Of a stretch of 25,818 bases of DNA, positions 6,161 through 14,320 are shown in pieces. The notes beneath the pieces are model-generated. The model was not told the origin of the DNA. It saw nothing but the letters and a program-made list of their open reading frames with translations, and made no database searches. The stretch spans positions 1-25,818 of the forward strand of contig JBJXEA010000018.1 in the NCBI GenBank assembly GCA_046155285.1, written 5' to 3'. Position numbers and translations under genes: made by a program. Origin of the DNA: CAILHX01 sp046155285. Lineage in GTDB: Bacteria; Pseudomonadota; Gammaproteobacteria; Burkholderiales; Methylophilaceae. Every line of letters starts with the position of its first letter. Position 1 is the stretch's first letter.

Positions 6161-9007
6161 TTATGCTACTACGATATTGACTAATTTACCGGGCACGACA
6201 ATCACTTTTTTCACGCTCAGGCCTTCTGAATGCTTCTGAACGACGGGATTTTGTAGCGCCAGTGATTCGATGGTGGTCTTGTCGGCATCCTTGGCGACGG
6301 TCATGCTGCCGCGCAGCTTGCCGTTGACCTGAATCATCAGTTCCAACTCCTCCTGCACCAGTGCCGCTTCCAGTGGTTCCGGCCAAGGGGCGGACAGGAT
6401 GTCATTGCCATAGCCGAGTTCCTGCCACAGTGCGTGGGTGATGTGCGGGGCGATAGGGGAGAGTAGGCGCAGAAGAATGGATAGACCTTGAGCAATAATT
6501 GCAGAGCGTATTGATTCTTCGGCGGACATCCTGTCTTTAAGTCTTTGGTCGGCCTCGTTACCTGTTCCAACAACTGGAGGAAGATTACCGCCAGTCGTAT
6601 CTACTAAATTCTCTTGCTCAAGTAAGTTAAGTAGCTTCATACAACCAGAAGCCACCGTATTGAATTGTTTTCGTTCTAAGTCGTAATTTGCCAGCTGTAA
6701 AACTAGGTGTATCTCTCTATAAATTTTCTTCTGATTTGGGTCTCTTAAAACTTCAGGAAGATTGATAAGTATCAATTCCGATAGAGACAATTGTTTTTTA
6801 ATTAAGTGTTCCGTGAAACGAGAACAATAAGCCCACACACGTCTGAGGAATCGGTGCGAACCTTCCACGCCACTATCCGACCACTCCAACGTTTGTTCCG
6901 GTGGCGCAGCGAACATCATGAAGAAGCGCGCGGTATCCGCACCGTATTGATCTATCAGGGCTTGCGGATCAACGCCGTTGCGTTTGGATTTGGACATGGT
7001 GCCCATGCCCTGGAAGTCCACGGGGTTGCCGTCAACCAATGCCTTAGCGCCGATCAGCTTGCCGGATTCGTCATGCACCAGTTCCACTTCTTCCGGCGCG
7101 AAGTATTCAATACCGCCTTTATCGGTGCGGCGCGAGAAAATGTGGTTGAGCACCATGCCCTGTGTGAGCAAGTTGGCGAACGGCTCGTCGTAGTTCACCA
7201 ACCCCATATCGCGCATCACCTTGCTCCAGAAGCGCGAATACAATAGATGCAAAATGGCGTGCTCAATCCCGCCGATGTACTGGTCTACCGGCATCCATTG
7301 GCTGGTTTCCGCATCCACCATGTTGTCAGCGCTGAATTTGCTGGCGTAGCGAGCGTAGTACCAACTCGAATCCACGAAGGTATCCATGGTGTCGGTCTCG
7401 CGCTTGGCCGGTTTGCCGCAGGTGGGGCAGGTGCAGTTGATGAAATCGGCACGCTTGTGCAGCGGGTTGCCGGAGCCGTCCGGCACGCAGTCTTCCGGTA
7501 GTTTCACCGGTAAATCTTTGTCCGGCACAGGTACGTCGCCGCAGGTGTCGCAATGGATGATGGGAATCGGGCAGCCCCAGTAACGCTGGCGTGAAACGCC
7601 CCAGTCGCGCAGGCGCCACTGAGTTTTCTTTTCACCCAGATTTTTGGCGGCGAGGTCGGCGGCTATAGCGTCTACAGCCTGCTCGTGAGCTAGGCCGTCA
7701 TATTTTCCCGAATTTACGCAAGCACCGAGCTTGGTTGCATATCCTTCATGCCATCTATCGGTTGAATAGGCATTGTTGATAAGGCCCTGCTGCAATTCGT
7801 TTCGCTCCTTCTCTGTAAGAGCTTGTTCGTGGATATTGCCATTTATGTCCACGACCTTATCTAAACTCAAGGCTTCTCTAGAGCGAATAATTGCAAAATG
7901 ATCAATTACTTGCTTGATTGGCAGGTTGTACTTCTTCGCAAATCCAAAATCCCGCTCGTCATGCGCCGGCACGGCCATCACCGCGCCATCACCGTAGCTC
8001 ATCAGTACGTAGTTACCTACCCATACCGGTACTTGTTCGCCGGTCAGCGGATGGGTCACAAACAGGCCTGTAGATTCCCCCTCTTTTTCCATGGTCGCCA
8101 TGTCGGCTTCCATCACCGAACCGTGCTTGCATTTCTCAACGAACGCTGCCAGTTTGGGGTTGTTCTGCGCGGCATGCGTAGCCAGTGGATGTTCGGCAGC
8201 TACGGCGCAGAAGGTGACGCCCATGATGGTATCGGCGCGGGTGGTGAATACCCATAGCTTGCCGTCGTCAATCAGCTCGCCTGACGTGTCACGAATGTCG
8301 TGGGTGAAGGCGAAGCGCACGCCTATGCTTTTGCCGATCCAGTTGGCTTGCATAGTCTTGACGCGTTCCGGCCAGCCGGGCAGTTTGTCGAGGTCGGCCA
8401 GCAGTTGTTCAGCGTATTGCGTGATGCCAAGGTAGTACCCAGGAATCTCGCGCTTTTCCACCAGCGCGCCGGTGCGCCAGCCACGGCCATCAATCACTTG
8501 TTCATTGGCGAGCACGGTCTGGTCAACCGGATCCCAGTTCACGGTCTGGGTCTTTTTATAGGCAATGCCTTTTTCTAACATGCGTAAAAACAGCCACTGG
8601 TTCCATTTGTAGTAATCAGGCTGGCAGGTCGCCAATTCGCGCGACCAGTCAATGGCAAAGCCTAAAGATTGCAATTGCTTCTTCATGTAGGCGATGTTGT
8701 CGTATGTCCACTTGGCGGGCGGCACCTTGTTCTGGATGGCGGCATTTTCTGCGGGCAGGCCAAAGGCATCCCAGCCCATGGGTTGCAGCACGTTGTAGCC
8801 GCGCATCTTGTGGTAGCGGGTGAGAACGTCGCCTATGGTGTAATTGCGCACATGCCCCATGTGCAGCTTGCCGCTGGGGTAGGGGAACATGGACAGGCAA
8901 TAATACTTGGGCTTGTTGCTGTCTAGTTTTGCGGCGAAAGTCTGCTGGGTATTCCAGTATTCTTGGGCTTGTTGTTCTATGTTTTGAAAGGGGTACTGCG
9001 GCTGCAT
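6161..9007 (-). CDS. leuS: Leucyl-tRNA synthetase (unusually long, two peptide insertions)
   Basis: A 948-residue class Ia synthetase that charges tRNA-Leu. The HIGH motif is HMGH at residues 49-52, the KMSKS equivalent is MSKSK at 671-675, and the CP1 editing domain has VFTTRADTIMGVTF. A cysteine cluster (HCDTCGD, NCTCPTCGK) surrounds a zinc-site-like region, and VMDTFVDSSWYYARY-type sequence is present. The usual bacterial length is about 860-880 residues. The excess maps to two segments written in visibly AT-richer DNA: residues about 370-413 (7769-7900), between QVID and YSTDRW, and residues about 800-833 (6508-6610), between LLEQE and SAIIAQGL. All core motifs are intact, so the enzyme should be active. 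It is the first gene of the minus-strand operon and is divergent from prkB. Confidence 0.96.
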   Translation of the reverse strand: MQPQYPFQNIEQQAQEYWNTQQTFAAKLDSNKPKYYCLSMFPYPSGKLHMGHVRNYTIGDVLTRYHKMRGYNVLQPMGWDAFGLPAENAAIQNKVPPAKWTYDNIAYMKKQLQSLGFAIDWSRELATCQPDYYKWNQWLFLRMLEKGIAYKKTQTVNWDPVDQTVLANEQVIDGRGWRTGALVEKREIPGYYLGITQYAEQLLADLDKLPGWPERVKTMQANWIGKSIGVRFAFTHDIRDTSGELIDDGKLWVFTTRADTIMGVTFCAVAAEHPLATHAAQNNPKLAAFVEKCKHGSVMEADMATMEKEGESTGLFVTHPLTGEQVPVWVGNYVLMSYGDGAVMAVPAHDERDFGFAKKYNLPIKQVIDHFAIIRSREALSLDKVVDINGNIHEQALTEKERNELQQGLINNAYSTDRWHEGYATKLGACVNSGKYDGLAHEQAVDAIAADLAAKNLGEKKTQWRLRDWGVSRQRYWGCPIPIIHCDTCGDVPVPDKDLPVKLPEDCVPDGSGNPLHKRADFINCTCPTCGKPAKRETDTMDTFVDSSWYYARYASKFSADNMVDAETSQWMPVDQYIGGIEHAILHLLYSRFWSKVMRDMGLVNYDEPFANLLTQGMVLNHIFSRRTDKGGIEYFAPEEVELVHDESGKLIGAKALVDGNPVDFQGMGTMSKSKRNGVDPQALIDQYGADTARFFMMFAAPPEQTLEWSDSGVEGSHRFLRRVWAYCSRFTEHLIKKQLSLSELILINLPEVLRDPNQKKIYREIHLVLQLANYDLERKQFNTVASGCMKLLNLLEQENLVDTTGGNLPPVVGTGNEADQRLKDRMSAEESIRSAIIAQGLSILLRLLSPIAPHITHALWQELGYGNDILSAPWPEPLEAALVQEELELMIQVNGKLRGSMTVAKDADKTTIESLALQNPVVQKHSEGLSVKKVIVVPGKLVNIVVA

Positions 9008-9039
9008 GGGCGGCTTTCGACGATAAAAATTAAGGGCGA

Positions 9040-9045
9040 ATTATA
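9040..9045 (-). promoter_or_regulatory. Candidate -10 box for leuS operon
   Basis: On the minus strand these bases read TATAAT, a perfect sigma-70 -10 hexamer, ending 32 nt before the leuS ATG. No good -35 hexamer is visible 16-18 nt upstream (the stretch there is TATATCGCAAGA), so this would be an extended or activator-dependent promoter if real. On the plus strand a possible prkB -10 (TATACT, 9064-9069) lies nearby, so the two divergent promoters would overlap. This is motif matching only. Confidence 0.4.
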
Positions 9046-9117
9046 CCTTAGGCGTTCTTGCGATATACTCGAAGAAAAAGCGTTGTCACAACAACACTAA
9101 ATGATGGGGAGATAGCT

Positions 9118-10005
9118 ATGTCTAAGAAACATCCAGTGATTGCCGTCACCGGCTCGTCTGGCGCTGGCACCACCACGGTAAAACGTGCGTTCGAGACGAT
9201 TTTTCGGCGCTCCAACATCACCCCTGCGGTGATTGAGGGCGACAGTTTCCATTCGCTGAATCGCTATGAATTCCGCGATGCGATGAAGCAAGCCGAGAAA
9301 AAAGGTGACCGTTATTTCAGCCATTTTGGCCCGGAATCCAACCATTTTGAAAAGCTGGAAGAGCTGTTTGAAAACTATGGCAAAAACGGGAGCGGCGAGT
9401 TTCGTTATTATTTGCATGACGATAAAGAGGCCGCCCTGCATAACAAGCGCTTAGGCAGCAAATACCGTCCTGGTGAGTTCACCCCTTGGGAGCAAATCAA
9501 AACCAACACCGATTTGCTGTTTTACGAAGGCCTGCACGGAATGGTTAAAACCGACAAGGTGTCGCTGCCCGACCACGTAGATTTGGGCGTAGGCGTGGTG
9601 CCAGTGGTGAATTTGGAGTGGATACAAAAAATCCACCGAGATGGTTTGGAGCGGGGGCACTCTGCCGAAGATATTGTAGATACCATCGTGCGCCGTATGC
9701 CGCACTATGTTACCTATATTACGCCGCAATTTACGCACACCCACATCAACTTTCAGCGCGTGGCCACGGTGGATACCTCCAATCCCTTCATTTCGCGCGA
9801 CATTCCTACGCTGGACGAGAGTTTTGTGGTGATTCGTTTCCGCATTCCTTCTATGGCCGATTTCCCCAACCTGCTCACCATGATCAACGGTTCGTTCATG
9901 TCGCGCTCTAACACCATTGTGGTGCCTGGCGGCAAGATGGGGATGGCGATAGAGCTGGTCCTCACGCCATTGATACAGGAGTTAATGGATAAGAAAAAGA
10001 AGTAA
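9118..10005 (+). CDS. prkB: Phosphoribulokinase (form I, proteobacterial)
   Basis: A 295-residue kinase that phosphorylates ribulose-5-phosphate to ribulose-1,5-bisphosphate, the CO2 acceptor of RuBisCO in the Calvin cycle. The P-loop is GSSGAGTTT at residues 12-20. VIEGDSFHSLNRYEF, FSHFGPESNHF, FYEGLHGMV and the C-terminal PGGKMGMAIELVLTPLIQELM match the bacterial octameric form. The frame is open upstream to 9058, but the ATG at 9118 has a strong GGGGAG 5 nt before it and gives the family N-terminus MSKKHPVIAVTGSSG. Its presence points to an autotrophic lifestyle. No RuBisCO or other cbb gene is in view, so it stands apart from a cbb operon, as in several chemolithotrophic betaproteobacteria. 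The gene ends 3 nt from a convergent gene. Confidence 0.96.
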   Translation: MSKKHPVIAVTGSSGAGTTTVKRAFETIFRRSNITPAVIEGDSFHSLNRYEFRDAMKQAEKKGDRYFSHFGPESNHFEKLEELFENYGKNGSGEFRYYLHDDKEAALHNKRLGSKYRPGEFTPWEQIKTNTDLLFYEGLHGMVKTDKVSLPDHVDLGVGVVPVVNLEWIQKIHRDGLERGHSAEDIVDTIVRRMPHYVTYITPQFTHTHINFQRVATVDTSNPFISRDIPTLDESFVVIRFRIPSMADFPNLLTMINGSFMSRSNTIVVPGGKMGMAIELVLTPLIQELMDKKKK

Positions 10006-10008
10006 GAA

Positions 10009-10563
10009 TTAGGCTGAAGCTGAGAAATGCGATTGCAGTAGCGCGAGCGTGCTGCCGTCAAAGCTGTAAAGATTGGGCATGTGGCCGCTGTGTAGACTCT
10101 TCTCGGCGCTGTTGATGGCAGTGTCCATTTGATAGATTTCTGACGCGTGCTTTTCTGGATATTTAGCGCTTGCGGCCTCAAAGTAGATGATGGCTTTGAC
10201 TTGGGACGACAGCACCCGCGCCATTCCTAAAAAGTTCTCGTCTGCTTGATTAACTCCCTGAGCATCCGCATTCGCACTCTTCCCGCTCGCATCGGCGTAA
10301 TCTTTCACTGTGCCAGCAATTTCCTTAGCGACTTGCGCGGCGCTAGCGGCGGTTCCCTTGCTGCCAATTGCTGCGAACATCATCATCACTGCCAGCCGTT
10401 CCTGCAATCCCTTCATGCGCGTCACCGCCAATTCTTTACGCTTTGCCAACGCTGCATCGCCCGCGCTATTGATGTTTTGCGCGATGGCAGACAGGTTGGA
10501 TGGCTTTTTGTTGTTGGTGAAAAAGTTAAATGGCTTAATTGGGATGGTGGTGGAAATGTTCAT
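10009..10563 (-). CDS. Uncharacterised protein, helical, Ala-rich
   Basis: I do not recognise a family for this 184-residue product. It begins MNISTTIPIKPFNFFTNNKKP. A long Ala/Lys-rich helical stretch follows (NINSAGDAALAKRKELAVTRMKGLQERLAVMMMFAAIGSKG), with KEIAGTVKDYADASGK and a C-terminal FDGSTLALLQSHFSASA. There is no signal peptide. The short hydrophobic run VMMMFAAIG is not a convincing membrane helix. An in-frame ATG exists 15 nt upstream (10578), but the ATG at 10561-10563 has GAGG 9 nt before it, so I prefer it. It converges on prkB with a 3-nt gap. Codon choice resembles the host genes. It may be real but lineage-restricted. Confidence 0.7.
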   Translation of the reverse strand: MNISTTIPIKPFNFFTNNKKPSNLSAIAQNINSAGDAALAKRKELAVTRMKGLQERLAVMMMFAAIGSKGTAASAAQVAKEIAGTVKDYADASGKSANADAQGVNQADENFLGMARVLSSQVKAIIYFEAASAKYPEKHASEIYQMDTAINSAEKSLHSGHMPNLYSFDGSTLALLQSHFSASA

Positions 10564-10678
10564 TGCGAGTAGCCTCATTATCAGCGGATAGCTGATAGTT
10601 TGGTTATCGGCTTGGAAGGTGCAAGCTTGAGGAAAACGATGTTGTTTTTGTTTTGCAGAAGCGGAGGTGAAAGAGCTT

Positions 10679-10861
10679 TTAACCGAAATTCAGCGCTTCA
10701 ATTTCCCGTTGCTCAAGCACCGCTAGCAACGCCCGCTGCTCCTTGGCATCCATTTCCCACCAACGGGTAATTTCCTCAACCGTGCGGTGGCAACCCAAAC
10801 ACAACTGAGTTGCTTCGTTCATCTGACACACATTGATGCAGGGTGATGCTACAGAAGCCAT
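10679..10861 (-). CDS. DUF1289 family small Cys-rich protein
   Basis: A 60-residue protein of the DUF1289 family. The family pattern is clear: SPCINVCQMNEATQLCLGCHRTVEEITRWW, giving a CxxxC...CxxC arrangement of four cysteines that could bind a metal or Fe-S cluster. The function is unknown; members are common in proteobacteria. The frame is open to 10897, but the ATG at 10859-10861 has AGGAA 8 nt upstream and starts just before the conserved domain (MASVASPCINVC). It follows the acetyltransferase gene, which ends at 10899. The C-terminus (EQREIEALNFG) is short and charged. Confidence 0.88.
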   Translation of the reverse strand: MASVASPCINVCQMNEATQLCLGCHRTVEEITRWWEMDAKEQRALLAVLEQREIEALNFG

Positions 10862-10898
10862 GGGAGTAATTCCTAAGGATTTTTTATCACGATACAAA

Positions 10899-11480
10899 TC
10901 ACAGCGGCCTGAAACGTTGAATTAGGTTTTTTAATAGTTCAACACTTGGCTCCATAGATAACTCATGAGTAATTTCCCTAATGCAATCCAAGGGCAAGTC
11001 CCACCATTTCAACTCCAAGAGCAAGCCTCTTATTTCATTACTAAAGCGATTTTTGATGTGTTTTGCTGGATTTCCGCCCACAACCTCATAGGGGATAACG
11101 TCTTTTACAATATTTGAATTTGCTGCGATCACTGCTCCGCAGCCAATAGTAACGCCCGATAAGATAGTTGAGCCATGTCCAATCCAGACATCATCTCCTA
11201 TGCTCACATCTCCGTTAGTCGCTGGATGTCCTTGTATTCCGACACCTCCGAGCTCATTCTCAAAAATATGCCCAAAGGGAAAGGTCGTTATCCAATCAAG
11301 TCTATGATTTCCACCAAGAAATATTGTGACTGAGGAAGCAATAGAACAAAAACTGCCAATTTTCAGTGATGCACCTTCTCCCCACTGCATAATCGAAATC
11401 TTCTCGTACCCATAAGAAAACCGTCCGATAGTGATTTTGCTATTCCCAACCGCTCCTTGTTGTTCTTGTGTATGAGACAT
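10899..11480 (-). CDS. Hexapeptide-repeat (XAT/CatB-like) acetyltransferase
   Basis: A 193-residue left-handed beta-helix acyltransferase. Hexapeptide repeats are seen from about residue 37 (ASLKIGSFCSIASSVTIFLGG) and again at 88-127 (TNGDVSIGDDVWIGHGSTILSGVTIGCGAVIAANSNIVKDV). The insert GGNHRLDWITTFPF carries the histidine (H59) expected to be catalytic in xenobiotic-type acetyltransferases. VGGNPAKHIKNRF ends the helix. Such enzymes acetylate sugars in surface polysaccharides or antibiotics such as chloramphenicol; the substrate cannot be told here. The gene is AT-richer than secA and sits alone rather than in a sugar cluster, suggesting acquisition. I see no clear Shine-Dalgarno before the ATG at 11478-11480. 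Confidence 0.88.
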   Translation of the reverse strand: MSHTQEQQGAVGNSKITIGRFSYGYEKISIMQWGEGASLKIGSFCSIASSVTIFLGGNHRLDWITTFPFGHIFENELGGVGIQGHPATNGDVSIGDDVWIGHGSTILSGVTIGCGAVIAANSNIVKDVIPYEVVGGNPAKHIKNRFSNEIRGLLLELKWWDLPLDCIREITHELSMEPSVELLKNLIQRFRPL

Positions 11481-11541
11481 AAGTGTGACTAGTTTCAGAA
11501 TTGGTTACTTTACGATACTTCAATCTCAGAAACACATGGCA

Positions 11542-14259
11542 CTAAGCAAGTTTGCCATGACACTGCTTGTACTTCTTACCTGAGCCACAAGGGCAAGGGT
11601 CGTTGCGACCAATCTTTTCGCCTTCGCGTTCAACAGGCATGGATGGCGCGGCTTCTGCGTCACCATCACCAGCCAGGGCTTCTTCAAAATCGGCATGTTG
11701 GTAGCGCACATTTTCTGGTTCGACGGGTTTTTCCATCGCTTCCACGTCTTCAGCGGCGCGGATTTGTACCATCATAGTGACTTGCGTGACTTCGTGTTTG
11801 ACAGTTTCCAGCAAATTACCGAACAGCTCAAATGCCTCACGTTTGTATTCTTGCTTAGGGTTTTTCTGTGCGTAAGAGCGCAGATGGATGCCTTGGCGCA
11901 GATGATCCAGCGCACCCAGATGCTCACGCCAATGCGTGTCCACGCTTTGCAGCATGACCGAGCGCTCGAACTGACGCATGGCATCCGCCGAAGCTTGTTG
12001 CTCTTTGGCGCTGTAGCTGGTTTGAGCGGCTTCTATCACGCGTGCTATCAAGATTTCTTCGTGCAGATCCGGTTCTTTTTCCAGCCATTGTTGCAGCGGC
12101 ACTTCCAAGCCAAATTCGGCTTTCAAGGCCATTTCTAGTGAAGGAATGTCCCACTGTTCTTCCAGACTGCCAAGCGGAATATGCAAGGCAAAAATGCCAG
12201 CAATCACGTCGTTGCGCATGGCGGTGATGGTGTCGTTGACATCGGTGGCTTCCAGCAATTCGTTGCGCTGTTGATAGATGACACGGCGCTGGTCGTTGGC
12301 TACGTCGTCGTATTCCAGCAATTGCTTACGAATATCGAAGTTGCGGCCTTCCACCTTGCGCTGGGCGTTCTCGATGGCGCGTGTCACCCACGGATGCTCA
12401 ATCGCCTCGCCTTCGGGCATCTTGAGTTTTTCCATGATGTTAGCGACGCGGTCAGACGCGAAAATCCGCATCAGTGGGTCATCCAATGACAAGTAAAAAC
12501 GGCTAGAGCCGGGGTCTCCTTGACGACCGGAACGGCCACGCAATTGGTTATCCACGCGACGTGATTCATGGCGTTCAGTGCCAATGATGTGCAAACCGCC
12601 CGCGGTCAGCACAGCATCGTGCAGCTTTTGCCATTCGGTTTTAATGTCGGCGATTTTGGTGGTTTTTTGTGCTTCGCTTAAGGATTCATCCGCTTTAACT
12701 GCGGTAATCTCAGGTTCAGGATTGCCGCCCAGCACGATGTCAGTGCCGCGACCGGCCATGTTGGTGGCAATGGTAATCATGCCCGGGCGACCCGCTTGTA
12801 CGATAATCTGCGCCTCGCGTTCGTGCTGCTTGGCGTTCAACACCTGGTGCGGCAGTTTGACTTTTTCCAACAAAGCCGCGACCAATTCAGAGTTCTCAAT
12901 CGAAGTCGTACCGACCAGCACTGGCTGACCGCGTTGATGACAGTCTTGAATGTCGGCGACCACCGCGTCATAACGCTCTTTGGCGGTGCGATACACCTTG
13001 TCCATTTGATCCAAGCGGATAGTAGGACGGTGCGGAGGAATCACTACCGTTTCCAGACCGTAGATATTGTTGAACTCGTAAGCCTCGGTATCCGCCGTGC
13101 CAGTCATGCCCGACAGCTTGGCGTACATACGGAAATAGTTCTGGAAGGTGATGCCCGCCAATGTTTGGTTTTCTTTTTGTATCGCCACGCCCTCTTTGGC
13201 TTCCACCGCTTGATGCAAGCCTTCAGACCAGCGCCGTCCGGTCATCATGCGGCCGGTGAATTCGTCCACGATGACGATTTCGTCGTCGCGCACCACGTAG
13301 TGCTGATCGAGATGGAACAAAGTATGGGCACGTAAACAGGCGTAGAGGTGGTGAATCAGCGTGATGTTGGCAGGGTCGTACAAGCTGCTGCCCTCAGGCA
13401 GCAAGCCAGAACTGGTCATCAGATTTTCGGCACGTTCGTGGCCGGATTCGGAAAGGATTACTTGGTGCGCTTTTTCGTCTACCCAATAGTCGCCGTCACC
13501 GTTTTCTTCGGTTTGGCGCGTGAGGCTAGGTACTAGTTTGTTGATGCGCGTGTATAGCTCGCCGGTTTCATCGGCTTGGCCGGAAATAATCAGCGGCGTG
13601 CGTGCTTCGTCAATCAGAATAGAGTCCACTTCGTCCACAATGGCGAAGTTCAGGCCGCGCTGCACGCGTTGTTCCACGGTGTAAACCATGTTGTCGCGCA
13701 GATAGTCAAAGCCGAACTCGTTGTTGGTGCCGTAGGTAATGTCGCAAGCGTAGGCATTTTGCTTCACTTCATGCGGCATTTGCGATAGATTCACGCCGCA
13801 AGACAAGCCCAAAAAATTGTACAGCTTGCCCATCCAAGCCGCATCACGCGCCGCCAGATAATCGTTCACGGTAATAACGTGTACGCCCTTGCCAGACAAT
13901 GCATTGAGATAGGCCGACAGCGTGGCAACCAGTGTTTTACCCTCGCCGGTACGCATTTCGGAAATCTTGCCCGCGTGTTGCACCATGCCGCCTATGAGTT
14001 GCATGTCAAAGTGGCGCATTTCCAGCACGCGCTTGCCTGCTTCGCGCACCACGGCGAAGGCTTCTGGCAATAGCGCATCCAGCGTTTCCCCCGCCGTATA
14101 TCGCTGTTTGAATTCCTCTGTTTTGGCGCGCAAAGCATCGTCGCTCAAGGTCTGGAATGCAGGCTCTAGCGCGTTGATTTGCAACACCGTGCGGGAATAT
14201 TGTTTAACTAGCCTGTCGTTACGGCTGCCGAGAATTTTCTTAATGAGTTTGGAGAACAT
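11542..14259 (-). CDS. secA: Preprotein translocase ATPase SecA
   Basis: A 905-residue motor that drives unfolded preproteins through SecYEG at the inner membrane. The N-terminus MFSKLIKKILGSRNDRLVKQY is typical. Walker A is MRTGEGKTL, with K108, and the DEAD-type motif is VDEVDSILIDEARTPLIISG. NMAGRGTDIVLGGNP and GRSGRQGDPGSSRFYLSL are in the second motor domain. The C-terminal SecB/zinc-binding tail ends NDPCPCGSGKKYKQCHGKLA. An in-frame ATG 33 nt upstream (14292) adds a non-family MSFPFGGSDVS; the ATG at 14257-14259 has GGAAG 9 nt before it and fits the family. It is unlinked to mutT or argJ here. The M23 peptidase gene lies just upstream on the same strand. Confidence 0.97.
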   Translation of the reverse strand: MFSKLIKKILGSRNDRLVKQYSRTVLQINALEPAFQTLSDDALRAKTEEFKQRYTAGETLDALLPEAFAVVREAGKRVLEMRHFDMQLIGGMVQHAGKISEMRTGEGKTLVATLSAYLNALSGKGVHVITVNDYLAARDAAWMGKLYNFLGLSCGVNLSQMPHEVKQNAYACDITYGTNNEFGFDYLRDNMVYTVEQRVQRGLNFAIVDEVDSILIDEARTPLIISGQADETGELYTRINKLVPSLTRQTEENGDGDYWVDEKAHQVILSESGHERAENLMTSSGLLPEGSSLYDPANITLIHHLYACLRAHTLFHLDQHYVVRDDEIVIVDEFTGRMMTGRRWSEGLHQAVEAKEGVAIQKENQTLAGITFQNYFRMYAKLSGMTGTADTEAYEFNNIYGLETVVIPPHRPTIRLDQMDKVYRTAKERYDAVVADIQDCHQRGQPVLVGTTSIENSELVAALLEKVKLPHQVLNAKQHEREAQIIVQAGRPGMITIATNMAGRGTDIVLGGNPEPEITAVKADESLSEAQKTTKIADIKTEWQKLHDAVLTAGGLHIIGTERHESRRVDNQLRGRSGRQGDPGSSRFYLSLDDPLMRIFASDRVANIMEKLKMPEGEAIEHPWVTRAIENAQRKVEGRNFDIRKQLLEYDDVANDQRRVIYQQRNELLEATDVNDTITAMRNDVIAGIFALHIPLGSLEEQWDIPSLEMALKAEFGLEVPLQQWLEKEPDLHEEILIARVIEAAQTSYSAKEQQASADAMRQFERSVMLQSVDTHWREHLGALDHLRQGIHLRSYAQKNPKQEYKREAFELFGNLLETVKHEVTQVTMMVQIRAAEDVEAMEKPVEPENVRYQHADFEEALAGDGDAEAAPSMPVEREGEKIGRNDPCPCGSGKKYKQCHGKLA

Positions 14260-14320
14260 GGACACATCGCTTCCGCCAAAGGGGAAGCTCAAAAATTGAA
14301 AAACTACTACTCTGTTAAGA

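Noticed and set aside
51..9007. A defence island around the OLD-like ATPase
   Set aside because: All seven other genes on this strand are core housekeeping genes. No integrase, tRNA site, methylase or second defence gene is present.
9095..9108. GTTGTCACAAC inverted repeat before prkB as a CbbR/LysR-type site
   Set aside because: The arms are only 4 bp and there is no cbbR gene nearby. It is too weak to report as an operator.
10579..10597. TATCAGC/GCTGATA hairpin upstream of the 184-aa gene
   Set aside because: A 7-bp stem in an AT-rich leader without T-tract or known motif; chance is plausible.
12796..13335. 179-codon plus-strand frame opposite secA
   Set aside because: A shadow of secA; His/Phe-rich and without a ribosome-binding site or recognisable domain.
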